DNA of 33,868 nucleotides. Source: CAZHRJ01 sp964534765 (GTDB taxonomy: Bacteria; Lindowbacteria; 2-12-FULL-62-27). Location of the stretch: contig CAZHRJ010000015.1 in assembly GCA_964534765.1 (NCBI GenBank), forward strand, positions 1 through 33,868. The letters run 5' to 3'. The position numbers were made by a program, and so were the translations under genes. The notes under the pieces are model-generated. The model did no database searches and was not told the DNA's origin. It saw nothing but the letters and a program-made list of their open reading frames with translations. Below are positions 16,164-24,903 of this stretch, piece after piece; positions within the stretch are counted from its first letter, which is position 1, and every line of letters begins with the position of its first letter.

Positions 16164-18626
16164 TTAGATCTTGTATTTTTTCACCCCGTGCCGGATCATC
16201 TGGTACCGGTCGCCGCCGGAGGACTGGGCCAGCTGGAAGTAGGCGAGTGCGCCCTGACTGTCGCCGATTTTGTGGGAGAAGACACCGAGCGCGTAGGCGA
16301 TCAAAGGCGGCAACGGCGCGCCGCCGGCCTGCTGGATGAGTTGAGCCCGGATCTGTGCCAGCAGGTCCCTCGGGATGTGTTCCGCCTCCAGGTTCTCCAC
16401 GACATTGATCAGATACAACAACTCCTTCTCGGGCTCGTCCGACGGCTGCATTAGAGTACCGACGGCGAACTGGACCAGGTTCTGATTGCCGGGCACGTAC
16501 CGGACCGACATCTTCATCGCGTACCGTAGTTCCTCCTTCGGCCGCGCGATCTTCCGGACGGTGTCTGTCCGGTAGAGCCAGTATTCGCGGCCAAAATCGG
16601 AGAAATCCTTTGTCGAATTCTGAAAATTAAACTGCTTCTCCTGCGGCGCCATGCCGCCGATTCTGAAAATCGTGTCCCAGAGCCGAAACAGGGTAAAGAA
16701 ATAATCCTGCCGGACATTCCAGAACAGGTACTGATTGTGATACCGGCCCCGGGCCGAATCGTTGATCAGATGCGTGTAAATCTGGAGGAGCTTGGTGTGG
16801 TTGTCGAAATTATTTTCCAGGAGCGTGGCCCACTCGAATTCGAGAATGGATTGATAGAGGAATTTTCGGGCGTTGGTGTTCCCGTATTTGCGGTAAAAGA
16901 TGAGGCCGGTGTTCTGGTGGGTCTGCGCGTAGTTGGGCGCGATGGTGAGGAGCCCGAAATATTTCTGCAGGGCCTCGTCGATCTTGTTTTCGTTCAAGAG
17001 GTGAAACGCGATCTTGTAATAGGCCGAGTGGCTGTACGGATTATAGTGGAGCGTGTCAAATCCCTTCTGAATCGACGACTGGCCGCCCGATTCCTCGGTC
17101 GCCTTCAGAGACCAGTCGCCCCGGATGACGCGCCACTGGCCGTAGAACATGAACGCGAACGCGGCGACCACAAAGGGCATGAGGGCGTACGTTCTCGGGT
17201 CCGTCGGCTGGCCGCCATAGGGCCGCCGGCGGGCCTCCTTCTGGACCTGTTTGACCGTCTCCGGCTCGTCAAATCCGGCACAGTACCGCGTCCCCAGAGC
17301 CAGAACGTACCAGAACGCGATCATGCTCGACGTCCAGCGCAGATTGACGTTCATCGAGTCGTGCACGACGGCGGCGAAAAAGGCGCCGGCGATGCCAAAA
17401 ATCGTGTATCGTTCAGTGATGTCGTCGATGGTCTTGAGCTTTTGATACACGATCCAGAAAAATATCAGCAGCATCGCGGACCACGCGGCAAAGCCCAGGA
17501 TCCCCTGCTCACAGAGAATCTGCAGTTCCTCCGAATGCACGTAGTCGGTGTTGTGGGACATGCCGATCCGGTGGTACCGATCCGGCCTAAAGAAGGGATA
17601 GGTGACATGGGATACGCCCAGACCCTGACCCAGCAGGGGCTGGTCCCAGATCATGCGGACGGCGGTCCACCACATGTAAACCCGGATGATGTTCGTGCCG
17701 GACGAGGTTTGGAATATGGATTTGAATGTATTGAGGCGATGACCGGATATGAAGACCGATGTTACGCCGATGACGACAACCAGGGCTATCGCCCAGAATG
17801 CAATCTGACGCTTCCAATTACCAACCCACTGACGCAGCCGGCCGAACCGGGATTCGAAAATCAACATCGGACCCACCAGCGCCATCATGCCCACCCAGGC
17901 GCCGCGGGTCTCGCCGGTCCACATGTTGTAAAAACCAACGTAGGCCATCCCCGCGTATATGACGGCGTCAAATAGATTCCGCGCGCCGATCGCCATGAAG
18001 AGGGCAATCGGCGCGGTGTACGTCCAGAACGACGCCGCGAAATCCTTGTTGCCGAACGTCGACACATTGACGATCCGGCCCCAGCTCATGAAATCGTAAC
18101 CGTGGACCTGCATGATGCAGTAAATCGACGTGACGGCCATCATGGCCAGCAGGGTATACAGCGCGATATTCCACCTCGACCGGGTGTTGACGAACTGGAC
18201 CATCAGGTAGAACAAAGCGATCCCCGCGCCGAATCGGGACGCCCATTCGACGGCGTAATATTTGAAAATCATCGGCGCCCAGTAGGTGCCGATGACACAG
18301 ATCACAAAAAAGACAAAAACCGCTATTGTCATCGGCGTCTGGAGCAGTTTGAATCCGTCCTTGTTGTAGAGGTGCGCCATCCAGAGCAAAATCATGGAAA
18401 AATTCATGACCTGAAACGCGGTGTCCTTTGTGATCACAATATTGTTCAGCCGCGCCGTGAAATGCAGACTGACAAAAATCATCTGCACGATGATCCCGAT
18501 AAAAATCAGCCGCGACAGCCACACGCGCTGCCGGGTCAGAAAATAAAGCACGACGAACAGGACGGTCGCCCAAAAAATCGCGTAACCGGCCGGGCGCTGA
18601 AAAAAATACTCCAGCATCGACATCAT
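16164..18626 (-). CDS. O-antigen ligase/polymerase-like membrane protein with C-terminal TPR region
   Basis: An 820-residue protein. About ten or more membrane helices occupy the first half. They contain the Wzy/WaaL-type periplasmic loop (FRPDRYHRIGMSHNTDYVHSEEL followed by EQGILGFAAWSAMLLIFF). After the last helix (about residue 510) the protein continues with helical TPR-like repeats (YYKIAFHLLNENKIDEALQKYFGLL, NYAQTHQNTGLIFY). The family links or polymerises polyprenol-bound glycans at the outer face of the inner membrane. The upstream gene is a paralogue in tandem; the ATG overlaps its stop by 4 bases. The acceptor or polymer is unknown. Confidence 0.85.
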   Translation of the reverse strand: MMSMLEYFFQRPAGYAIFWATVLFVVLYFLTRQRVWLSRLIFIGIIVQMIFVSLHFTARLNNIVITKDTAFQVMNFSMILLWMAHLYNKDGFKLLQTPMTIAVFVFFVICVIGTYWAPMIFKYYAVEWASRFGAGIALFYLMVQFVNTRSRWNIALYTLLAMMAVTSIYCIMQVHGYDFMSWGRIVNVSTFGNKDFAASFWTYTAPIALFMAIGARNLFDAVIYAGMAYVGFYNMWTGETRGAWVGMMALVGPMLIFESRFGRLRQWVGNWKRQIAFWAIALVVVIGVTSVFISGHRLNTFKSIFQTSSGTNIIRVYMWWTAVRMIWDQPLLGQGLGVSHVTYPFFRPDRYHRIGMSHNTDYVHSEELQILCEQGILGFAAWSAMLLIFFWIVYQKLKTIDDITERYTIFGIAGAFFAAVVHDSMNVNLRWTSSMIAFWYVLALGTRYCAGFDEPETVKQVQKEARRRPYGGQPTDPRTYALMPFVVAAFAFMFYGQWRVIRGDWSLKATEESGGQSSIQKGFDTLHYNPYSHSAYYKIAFHLLNENKIDEALQKYFGLLTIAPNYAQTHQNTGLIFYRKYGNTNARKFLYQSILEFEWATLLENNFDNHTKLLQIYTHLINDSARGRYHNQYLFWNVRQDYFFTLFRLWDTIFRIGGMAPQEKQFNFQNSTKDFSDFGREYWLYRTDTVRKIARPKEELRYAMKMSVRYVPGNQNLVQFAVGTLMQPSDEPEKELLYLINVVENLEAEHIPRDLLAQIRAQLIQQAGGAPLPPLIAYALGVFSHKIGDSQGALAYFQLAQSSGGDRYQMIRHGVKKYKI

Positions 18627-20851
18627 GGCTGCGCCTTCTCGCCCCGGTCGATCGCGGACCGCTCCATCCGGCGCGTCACGTATTGAATCTCCTGCGGCGC
18701 CAGCCCGAGCTTCCGGGCCGCATCCAGACGGTAGGCCCAGTACTCCCGCTCAAAATCCTGAAAGGGCCGGGACAGACGGGCAACCTCCGCCTCTTTCCGG
18801 CCCGGCTGTAACGAGCCGGTCCGGAAGATCGTATCCCAGAGCCTAAAGAGGGCGAAGAAATAATCCTCCCGGTTGTTCCAGTGGAGGAAGTGGCTGTGAT
18901 GGAGCCCGCGCGCGTGGCCGTCGGCCATGTGCCGGGAGTAGAGTCCAATCAGCTTCAGATGATTTTCCGAACTGTTTTCCAGCAGCGTCGTCCACTCAAA
19001 TTCCAGGATGGACTGATAGAGATACTTCATCTCCTGCCCCGTCGTAAACTGCCGGTAGGCCATGAGCGCGATGTTCTGGTGGGATTGCGCGTAGTTGGGC
19101 GCCAGAGAAAAAAGCGTCCGGTAGGCCGCCAGGGCCTTGTCCAGTTGATTCTGCATCAAATACGCGTACGCCGTTTTGTAATAAGCCGAATGTTCGTACG
19201 GCACAAGCCGCATCACTTCCTGTCCTTTCTCGATCCCGATCCGCTGCGTCAGCGGGTTCTCGACTGTACCTTCTACTATCCGCAAAATAAAGTTTCCCCG
19301 CAGAACCAGAATGTTGATCCAGATCAAAAATGCAAATACTCCCGCGGACGCCGCGCCTAGAATCCATTCACCCTTTCCTATCCGATCCCGCCCGACGCGC
19401 GACACCACGTCCCCGGCCCTCCGCGCGGGTCGACCGGGCGGTGAGGGATCAAACCCGATGAGGTATCGGGTTCCGAGCGCGAGGAGGAACCAGAACGTGA
19501 TGGCGCTGCTCATCCAGCGGAGATTGACATTGATCGAATCGTGAATCAGACCGGCAAAAACACCGCTGACCACGCCAAAAAATAAATAGCGCTCCCGCTG
19601 ATCACCACTCTGGAACAGTCTCCGCCCGCACAGATGAAAAAAAATCAGGATCATCGCCGACCATGCCGATAACCCCAGCATCCCCTGCTCCGCCAGAATC
19701 TCCAGCTCCTCGGAATGCGCGTGACGCGTATTGTGAGACATGCCGATCCGGTGATACCGGTCCGGCCGGAAAAAGGGATAAGTCAATTGATAGGTGCCGA
19801 TTCCCTGGCCGAAGAGGGGATCATCCCACCACATCCGAAGAGACCCCCACCAGATGTAGACACGAATGATATTCGTCCCGCTGTGCGCCTGAAAAATGGA
19901 TCGGAACGTGTCTTTCTTGTGCTCGGGCGTAAACGTCATGATCCCGATTAGAATCAAAACCACCGTCCCGGCCGCGGCAAGACGGAACCGCGCCTCCGGC
20001 GCCCCAAGTGTGGGCGGCGCCCACGTCTCCGACGCCGGCCGGAAGCGGGCCTTGGCTCCCAGTATCCAGGATCTAACTCGGCCGAGTTTAAGTTCAAACC
20101 ATCCGGCCGCCCCGGCCAGCGCGATCAGCGCGACCCAGGCGCCGCGGGTTTCGCCTTCAACGATGTTCACCAGCGCCAGCGCCGCGATCGATCCGTAGAC
20201 CGCCGCGTCAAAAAAGTGCGCGCTGCCGATCGCCATGAAGAGCGCGATCGGAAAGACATAGGTCAGAAAGGAGGCGAAAAAATCCTTGTTGCCGAACGTC
20301 GACACATTGACGATCCGGCCCCACTCGACGAAATCGTAGCCGGAAATCTGAAGCAGAGCGTACACGCAGGTCAGAACCGTGCAGCCCAGCAGGGTGTGGA
20401 TGCCGGCCATCCAGCGGCCACGGGTGTTGAAAAAGGACACGACCATGAAAAAAAATACAACCATCGCGCCGGTCCGGGTGATTTCCTCCAGCGAATAATA
20501 CCAGCTCCAGCGCGGCGCCAGGTACGCGGACAGGACCCCGGCAAGAAAAAAAATGAGGACGGGCGCGTTCAGCGGCGTCGGCCGGAACACAAATCCGTCC
20601 CGGCCGCCGTGGGCGGCAAGGCGCGTCAGCCAGAGAAAAAACAGACCGAATCCGAATACAATCGCCGCCACGTCCTTGCCCAAAACCACGTTCTGGAAAT
20701 CCGGAGAAAAAAACAACAACACACAAACCACCGTGAACAGGAGGCCCCCGAATATCCAGCGCGACAGCCGGGCTTCCTCACGGGTCCAGATCCAAATCCC
20801 GGCGTAGCCGGCTGTCAGTATCGCCGTCGCGGCCGACGGGTTATCCCACAT
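18623..20851 (-). CDS. O-antigen ligase/polymerase-like membrane protein with TPR region, paralogue of the next gene
   Basis: A 742-residue protein with the same order as its neighbour: membrane helices, the HxxxxHSEELEILAEQGMLGL loop, then TPR-like helices (YYKTAYAYLMQNQLDKALAAYRTLF). Many stretches match the paralogue, for example VEWGRIVNVSTFGNKDF and HSGTNIIRVYIWWGSLRM, so they arose by tandem duplication. Around residues 271-286 this copy carries an extra segment (RPASETWAPPTLGAP) encoded by a palindromic repeat that the paralogue lacks. ATG at 20851 is chosen; the open frame upstream overlaps the SDR gene and is arginine/proline-rich. The gap to the SDR is 10 bases. Confidence 0.85.
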   Translation of the reverse strand: MWDNPSAATAILTAGYAGIWIWTREEARLSRWIFGGLLFTVVCVLLFFSPDFQNVVLGKDVAAIVFGFGLFFLWLTRLAAHGGRDGFVFRPTPLNAPVLIFFLAGVLSAYLAPRWSWYYSLEEITRTGAMVVFFFMVVSFFNTRGRWMAGIHTLLGCTVLTCVYALLQISGYDFVEWGRIVNVSTFGNKDFFASFLTYVFPIALFMAIGSAHFFDAAVYGSIAALALVNIVEGETRGAWVALIALAGAAGWFELKLGRVRSWILGAKARFRPASETWAPPTLGAPEARFRLAAAGTVVLILIGIMTFTPEHKKDTFRSIFQAHSGTNIIRVYIWWGSLRMWWDDPLFGQGIGTYQLTYPFFRPDRYHRIGMSHNTRHAHSEELEILAEQGMLGLSAWSAMILIFFHLCGRRLFQSGDQRERYLFFGVVSGVFAGLIHDSINVNLRWMSSAITFWFLLALGTRYLIGFDPSPPGRPARRAGDVVSRVGRDRIGKGEWILGAASAGVFAFLIWINILVLRGNFILRIVEGTVENPLTQRIGIEKGQEVMRLVPYEHSAYYKTAYAYLMQNQLDKALAAYRTLFSLAPNYAQSHQNIALMAYRQFTTGQEMKYLYQSILEFEWTTLLENSSENHLKLIGLYSRHMADGHARGLHHSHFLHWNNREDYFFALFRLWDTIFRTGSLQPGRKEAEVARLSRPFQDFEREYWAYRLDAARKLGLAPQEIQYVTRRMERSAIDRGEKAQP
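19996..20042 (-). repeat. 47-bp palindromic repeat inside ligase-like gene, copy 1
   Basis: It is identical over 47 bp to the copy at 23878-23924. It has terminal inverted CCGGCG/CGCCGG and inner hairpins such as CGTC-TCC-GACG and GGGC-GGC-GCCC. It is translated in frame as RPASETWAPPTLGAP. The neighbouring paralogue has no such segment at the matching position. Confidence 0.9.
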
Positions 20852-20861
20852 GGGCCAGGGA

Positions 20862-21599
20862 CTAAAAATGAACCGTTCGGCCGCCGTCGACAAACAGGGT
20901 CGTGCCGGTGGTGTAGGACGCGGCCGTCGCCAAAAACTGCACCGCGCTCGCAACGTCCTCCGCGCTGCCCTCCCGTTTGAGCAGCGTCCGCCGCACCGCG
21001 CGATGCCGGTCGGCCGGGCCGTAATGATCGGGCAGGAGGACCGGGCCGGGAGCGACGCCGACGACGCGGATGTCCGGGGCGAATTCCAGGGCGAACAGCC
21101 TGGTCAGCATCGCCACGCCGGACTTGGAGACCAGATACGGCGCATAGCCCGGATAGGGCCGATAGACCGCGGCGTCTTCGATGTTGACGATCACACCGGT
21201 TTTGCGCCGGACCATCCGCCGGGCGACTTCCCGGGTCAGAAAAAAAACGGATGCCAGATTCGCGGTCAACATCCGATCCCACAACCGCTCGGTGACGGAC
21301 CAGATGTTGTGCGGCTCAAAAATCGACGCGGAATTGACCAGAACCCGGATCGGACCCAGAACGCGTTCGACCCGCTCAACCAGACGACGCCGGTCGGCGC
21401 CGCGGGCCAGATCCGCGCGAAACGCCTCCGCCGGCAGGTTTCTTTTTCGCAGGGAAAGGATGAGGTCCCGGGCGTCCCGGGCGGACGTCCGGTAATGAAC
21501 GGCGACCGCGAATCCCGACTCGGCAAGCCGCCTCGCCACCGCTTTGCCGACCCGCCGGGCGGCGCCGGTTACCAGAGCGACATTTTTCCAGCGTTGCAT
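20862..21599 (-). CDS. Pteridine-reductase-like short-chain dehydrogenase
   Basis: A 245-residue SDR. The nucleotide motif is TGAARRVG, with Arg in the place where most SDRs have Gly; this TGxxxRxG form is typical of PTR1/FolM-type pteridine reductases. The usual catalytic Ser is replaced by Asp in VNIEDAA. Tyr and Lys follow at +13 and +17 (YLVSK), the same spacing as Asp181, Tyr194 and Lys198 of Leishmania PTR1. The C-terminal TTGTTLFVDGG is standard. The likely reaction is NADPH-dependent reduction of dihydropterin or dihydrofolate. ATG at 21599 follows a -10-like TATATT. A carbinolamine dehydratase elsewhere in the window fits pterin metabolism. Confidence 0.8.
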   Translation of the reverse strand: MQRWKNVALVTGAARRVGKAVARRLAESGFAVAVHYRTSARDARDLILSLRKRNLPAEAFRADLARGADRRRLVERVERVLGPIRVLVNSASIFEPHNIWSVTERLWDRMLTANLASVFFLTREVARRMVRRKTGVIVNIEDAAVYRPYPGYAPYLVSKSGVAMLTRLFALEFAPDIRVVGVAPGPVLLPDHYGPADRHRAVRRTLLKREGSAEDVASAVQFLATAASYTTGTTLFVDGGRTVHF

Positions 21600-21632
21600 G
21601 AGCCGACGTTACAATATACGGTACGGTTTGTC

Positions 21633-22802
21633 ATGAACGACCGGCTCAAAGTGTTTGTGATTCACGGGCGGGGCGCAACGCCCCGCCATCCGGATGTGTC
21701 CGAAGAGGGCGGTGACCTGGACACGATCAGTTCCAACGTCTTTTACGGCGTCTGGGCCCATGCCATCGGCGCGCCGCACGAGTTTACCTTCGTGCAGTAT
21801 CATGACGGACTCCTGAAAACCCTCTGGGAATTTGAAAACGCCGATATCTACATCCCAGACCTCCCGCTCGATACCGTGCCCCATCTGGAAAACGATGTTC
21901 GTGATCTGGCCCGGCGTGGCAGCCACGTCGCCCACTTCCTCGACCACCACCCCTGGTCCAACTGGCAGGTGGAGATGTTGAACCGCCTGAAATCCGAGGG
22001 ACTCCTGGGCCGGTTTGCGCTGGCCGGAGCGCAGAAAGGCAAGCATCTGCCCAAGGAAGCTCAGGCGTGCGGTGCGGAACTGGTATACGACGCGGTGATC
22101 CGTGACCAGGACTTTGAGACGGAGGGATTGAAGGAACTGCGGCGGATCACGCGTCTGCAGGACCTGGGCATCGAGGATAATCCCGTATCGGGCCGGCTGT
22201 CGAAACTCATCAGCTACGGGTATCCCAAATACGCCATGGTCACGGCGCTGATGATGCTCAAGGAACCCGAGGATCTGCCGAGGCTCATGCAGGGGATGGG
22301 ATGGGATCTGCTGGTGGCGGAGGGCGACGAGCGGATGTCGAAGATTTTGCCGAGACTCAAGCGCAGCCTCTGCGAAATCCGGTTTGAGTTCACCGACGGC
22401 CATCCTGGAGGGGAATTCACCATTCTATGCTGTCTGGTCCCAAAAATTTATCCGGGCGAACCCCTCCCGAACGTGTCAACGGCCATCCGGTACCTGAAAG
22501 ACTATCGATCGATGGAGTATTTTTTCTACTGTTATGGATCCCGCGCGCTGACCACCCGGAAAGTCACCACAGAGCCGGGCGGGCTCAACTTGGGCGACCT
22601 GGTCGAAAAAATTTGCACGCCGAAGGACGGCGGCCATCCGGAGGCGGCCACCGGCCGGCCGCAGGGCAGTCCCTATTTCCCCAAGGACCGGCTGACCTAT
22701 ATCACTCCTCGTAATTTCATCTGGTACTGCCGGTACCTCTCCCAGAAACTTCGCTACTTCGCCGGTGTCCAGATCGTCTCCGTCCGGCCGGTTCAGGTCT
22801 GA
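21633..22802 (+). CDS. DHH/DHHA1-family phosphoesterase-like protein
   Basis: A 389-residue protein. The N-terminal part has VFVIHGRGATP and DIYIPDLPLD, then the hallmark DHH in HFLDHHPWSNWQ. The C-terminal part has the DHHA1-type CTPKDGGHPEAATGRPQGSP, which binds substrate in this family (compare GGGHxxAAG). DHH proteins include c-di-AMP or nano-RNA phosphodiesterases and RecJ. Motif I (normally HxDxDG) is not clear here, so activity is uncertain. ATG at 21633 is preferred; the frame is open far upstream, but that part lies antisense to the SDR gene. The 3' end overlaps dinG by 10 bases in a convergent arrangement. Confidence 0.65.
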   Translation: MNDRLKVFVIHGRGATPRHPDVSEEGGDLDTISSNVFYGVWAHAIGAPHEFTFVQYHDGLLKTLWEFENADIYIPDLPLDTVPHLENDVRDLARRGSHVAHFLDHHPWSNWQVEMLNRLKSEGLLGRFALAGAQKGKHLPKEAQACGAELVYDAVIRDQDFETEGLKELRRITRLQDLGIEDNPVSGRLSKLISYGYPKYAMVTALMMLKEPEDLPRLMQGMGWDLLVAEGDERMSKILPRLKRSLCEIRFEFTDGHPGGEFTILCCLVPKIYPGEPLPNVSTAIRYLKDYRSMEYFFYCYGSRALTTRKVTTEPGGLNLGDLVEKICTPKDGGHPEAATGRPQGSPYFPKDRLTYITPRNFIWYCRYLSQKLRYFAGVQIVSVRPVQV

Positions 22803-24853
22803 AAAAAGCGTTTCACGTCCTCGATCCGCGTTGTCTGTTTCGCCGGGGGAAGTGACTTCAGAAACACCGGGCCGTACATCCGGGTCTTGAGGCGCGGATC
22901 CAGAATCGCCACCACACCGCGGTCGTCCTGCCGGCGGATCAGCCGACCGAATCCCTGTCGAAGCATCAGCACCGCCGCCGGCAGGGTGTGGCGGGTGAAG
23001 GGATCGAATCCGGCGTGCCGCAGGAATTCCAGTTTCGCCTCCTCCAGCGGATGGCTCGGCGTGGCAAACGGCAGACGCGTCACGATCACCAGCCGCAGCG
23101 CTTCGCCCGGAACGTCCACACCCTGCCAGAAGGTGTCCGTGCCGATCAGCACCGCCCGGTCCCGCTGACGAAACTCGCTGAGAATCTCAAATGATTTCGG
23201 CCCGCCCTGTTTCAGAAAATAATAGTCGGCCAGCTTCTCCGACAGCGACCGATGGAGCCGGTTGACCCAGTCGTGGCTGGTACAGAGAACAAACGCGCCC
23301 CCGCCGGAAATCTCGATCAGCTTTCGCGTCTCTTCCTCCACCGCCCGATAATACGGTTCCTCATCGGCCACATCCGGCATGGCCGGTGGAAGATAGAGAA
23401 GACACTGCCGGGGATAATCAAAGGGGGAGCCCAGACTGATCCCGGTGACGCCCTGGGCGCCGATCCGGGAGGCGACGAAATCGAATTCGTCTTTGACCGT
23501 CAACGTCGCCGAGGTCAAAATCGCCGTCGGACCGTCGTCACCAAACAGCGCGGCCTTGAGTACCCTCGACAGGTCAACGGGCGCGGCGCAGAGTTTGACC
23601 CGCGTCCCCCGCGCGCGCTTTTCGATCTCGACCCAGTAGACCATCATGCGGTCGGATTGGGTGAGAAAATTGTCCAGCCCCGCGGCGAGGTGGGTAAGCC
23701 GGTCCGCGTAGGCTTTGAGTTCCTGTTTGTCTTCCGGAGATTCCAGCCGGTCCCGGCCGTCCCGCAGATGTTCGGCCAGCTCGTCGAGTCGCCGGGAGAG
23801 AGAATTGGGCACGAGTCCCGGTTTACGGACACGGACGGCAAAGAGGCTGTTCGATGGACTGCGCCGGACCAGCGCCCCCGGCGCCCCAAGTGTGGGCGGC
23901 GCCCACGTCTCCGACGCCGGCCGGACCGCGGCCAGAATCGAATCGAAGAACTCGTCCGACTGGCGGCGCAGCTTGCGAGACAGATCCATCACCCCCCGCC
24001 GCCAGGCGGCGCCCGGCGATACAAATCGCAGCGCCAGACCCCGCTCGGTCTCGGGATGGTGGATCTGGTCGATCTGCCAGCGGACGGAAAAGTTGGTGAT
24101 CTGAAGGCCCAGATGCGACGCGGCGACCTCCTCCACCGAATGCGCCTCGTCCAGAATCGCCACGTCATAGGCCGGCAGAACTCTCCCGCCGGCGGCGATA
24201 TTCGAAAAAAACAGGGCGTGATTCACCACCAGTATGTCCGCCGCCTTCATCCGGGTCTGGGCGGCGTGGTGATAGCACTGATGGTAAAACGGCGATTTGG
24301 CCGACATGCAGTTGTCGCTCTCCCTCGATATGTTCCGCCACACGTCATCGGGCGCGTCCGGCAGATCGGTTCGGAGGCCGCTCTGGCCGGATTTGACCGG
24401 ATGGGAATCGGCGAAGGCGTTCAGCCGCTGGAGGGATTCGATATGGCCGGGGTTGGAAAACAGTGCGTCCGAGTCCCGGATGGCCTGGTGAAATCGGCGA
24501 AGACACAGATAGTTTTCGCTGCCCATAAAGAGCGCGAATGAAAACGGGAGGTGCTCGGCCGAGAGGGCATCCGACAGAAAGGGGAGGTCTTTTCGGACGA
24601 GCTGTTCCTGGAGGGCTTTGGTGTGGGTTGAAACCAGGATATGAATTTTGTCCCGGACAGCGGCAAGCGCCGCGGGCAACAGATACGCCAGGCTCTTGCC
24701 GACCCCCGTGCCCGCTTCGATCAGGAGCGGCTTTTGCGCGTTGATCGCCTCCTCCACCGATTCCGCCATTTCGAGCTGTTCCGGCCGAAACGACATGCCC
24801 GCCCGGAACAGGCGGCCGCGCGGGCCGAGAAAGTGCTTGATTGAAACGTCCAT
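22793..24853 (-). CDS. DinG/XPD-type superfamily 2 helicase with altered Fe-S site
   Basis: A 686-residue helicase. Walker A is IEAGTGVGKSLAYLLP (about residue 45). The DEAH box is AILDEAHSVEEVAASHLG. The late motifs TDTFWQGVDVPGEALRLVIVTRLPF and MLRQGFGRLIRRQDDRGVVAILDPR complete the set. The Fe-S region keeps Cys in ENYLCLRRF and two in NCMSAKSPFYHQC. The middle cysteine of the CxxxxCPxxxxC pattern is Ser (TCG codon). ATG at 24853 gives MDVSIKHFLGPRG; an upstream TTG is less likely. Residues about 311-326 are encoded by the palindromic repeat. The role is probably resolving R-loops or other DNA structures. Confidence 0.85.
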   Translation of the reverse strand: MDVSIKHFLGPRGRLFRAGMSFRPEQLEMAESVEEAINAQKPLLIEAGTGVGKSLAYLLPAALAAVRDKIHILVSTHTKALQEQLVRKDLPFLSDALSAEHLPFSFALFMGSENYLCLRRFHQAIRDSDALFSNPGHIESLQRLNAFADSHPVKSGQSGLRTDLPDAPDDVWRNISRESDNCMSAKSPFYHQCYHHAAQTRMKAADILVVNHALFFSNIAAGGRVLPAYDVAILDEAHSVEEVAASHLGLQITNFSVRWQIDQIHHPETERGLALRFVSPGAAWRRGVMDLSRKLRRQSDEFFDSILAAVRPASETWAPPTLGAPGALVRRSPSNSLFAVRVRKPGLVPNSLSRRLDELAEHLRDGRDRLESPEDKQELKAYADRLTHLAAGLDNFLTQSDRMMVYWVEIEKRARGTRVKLCAAPVDLSRVLKAALFGDDGPTAILTSATLTVKDEFDFVASRIGAQGVTGISLGSPFDYPRQCLLYLPPAMPDVADEEPYYRAVEEETRKLIEISGGGAFVLCTSHDWVNRLHRSLSEKLADYYFLKQGGPKSFEILSEFRQRDRAVLIGTDTFWQGVDVPGEALRLVIVTRLPFATPSHPLEEAKLEFLRHAGFDPFTRHTLPAAVLMLRQGFGRLIRRQDDRGVVAILDPRLKTRMYGPVFLKSLPPAKQTTRIEDVKRFFQT
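23878..23924 (-). repeat. 47-bp palindromic repeat inside dinG-like gene, copy 2
   Basis: Identical over 47 bp to copy 1 at 19996-20042 and translated in the same frame (RPASETWAPPTLGAP). It sits in the poorly conserved segment between the helicase motifs. Confidence 0.9.
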
Positions 24854-24903
24854 CTTTGGCAGGTTACCAGCGGGATTTCGAATAAGGAAGGAGTGTGACA
24901 ATC

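Noticed and set aside
20850..21632. N-terminal extension of the DHH-like protein by about 260 codons
   Set aside because: The extension lies antisense to the SDR gene and its residues are Arg/Gly/Pro-rich without pattern. ATG at 21633 gives a plausible start.
23252..24541. A 429-codon plus-strand open frame opposite dinG, and a 412-codon one opposite the gene at 16164-18626
   Set aside because: They mirror well-supported helicase and membrane protein genes and have no family features.
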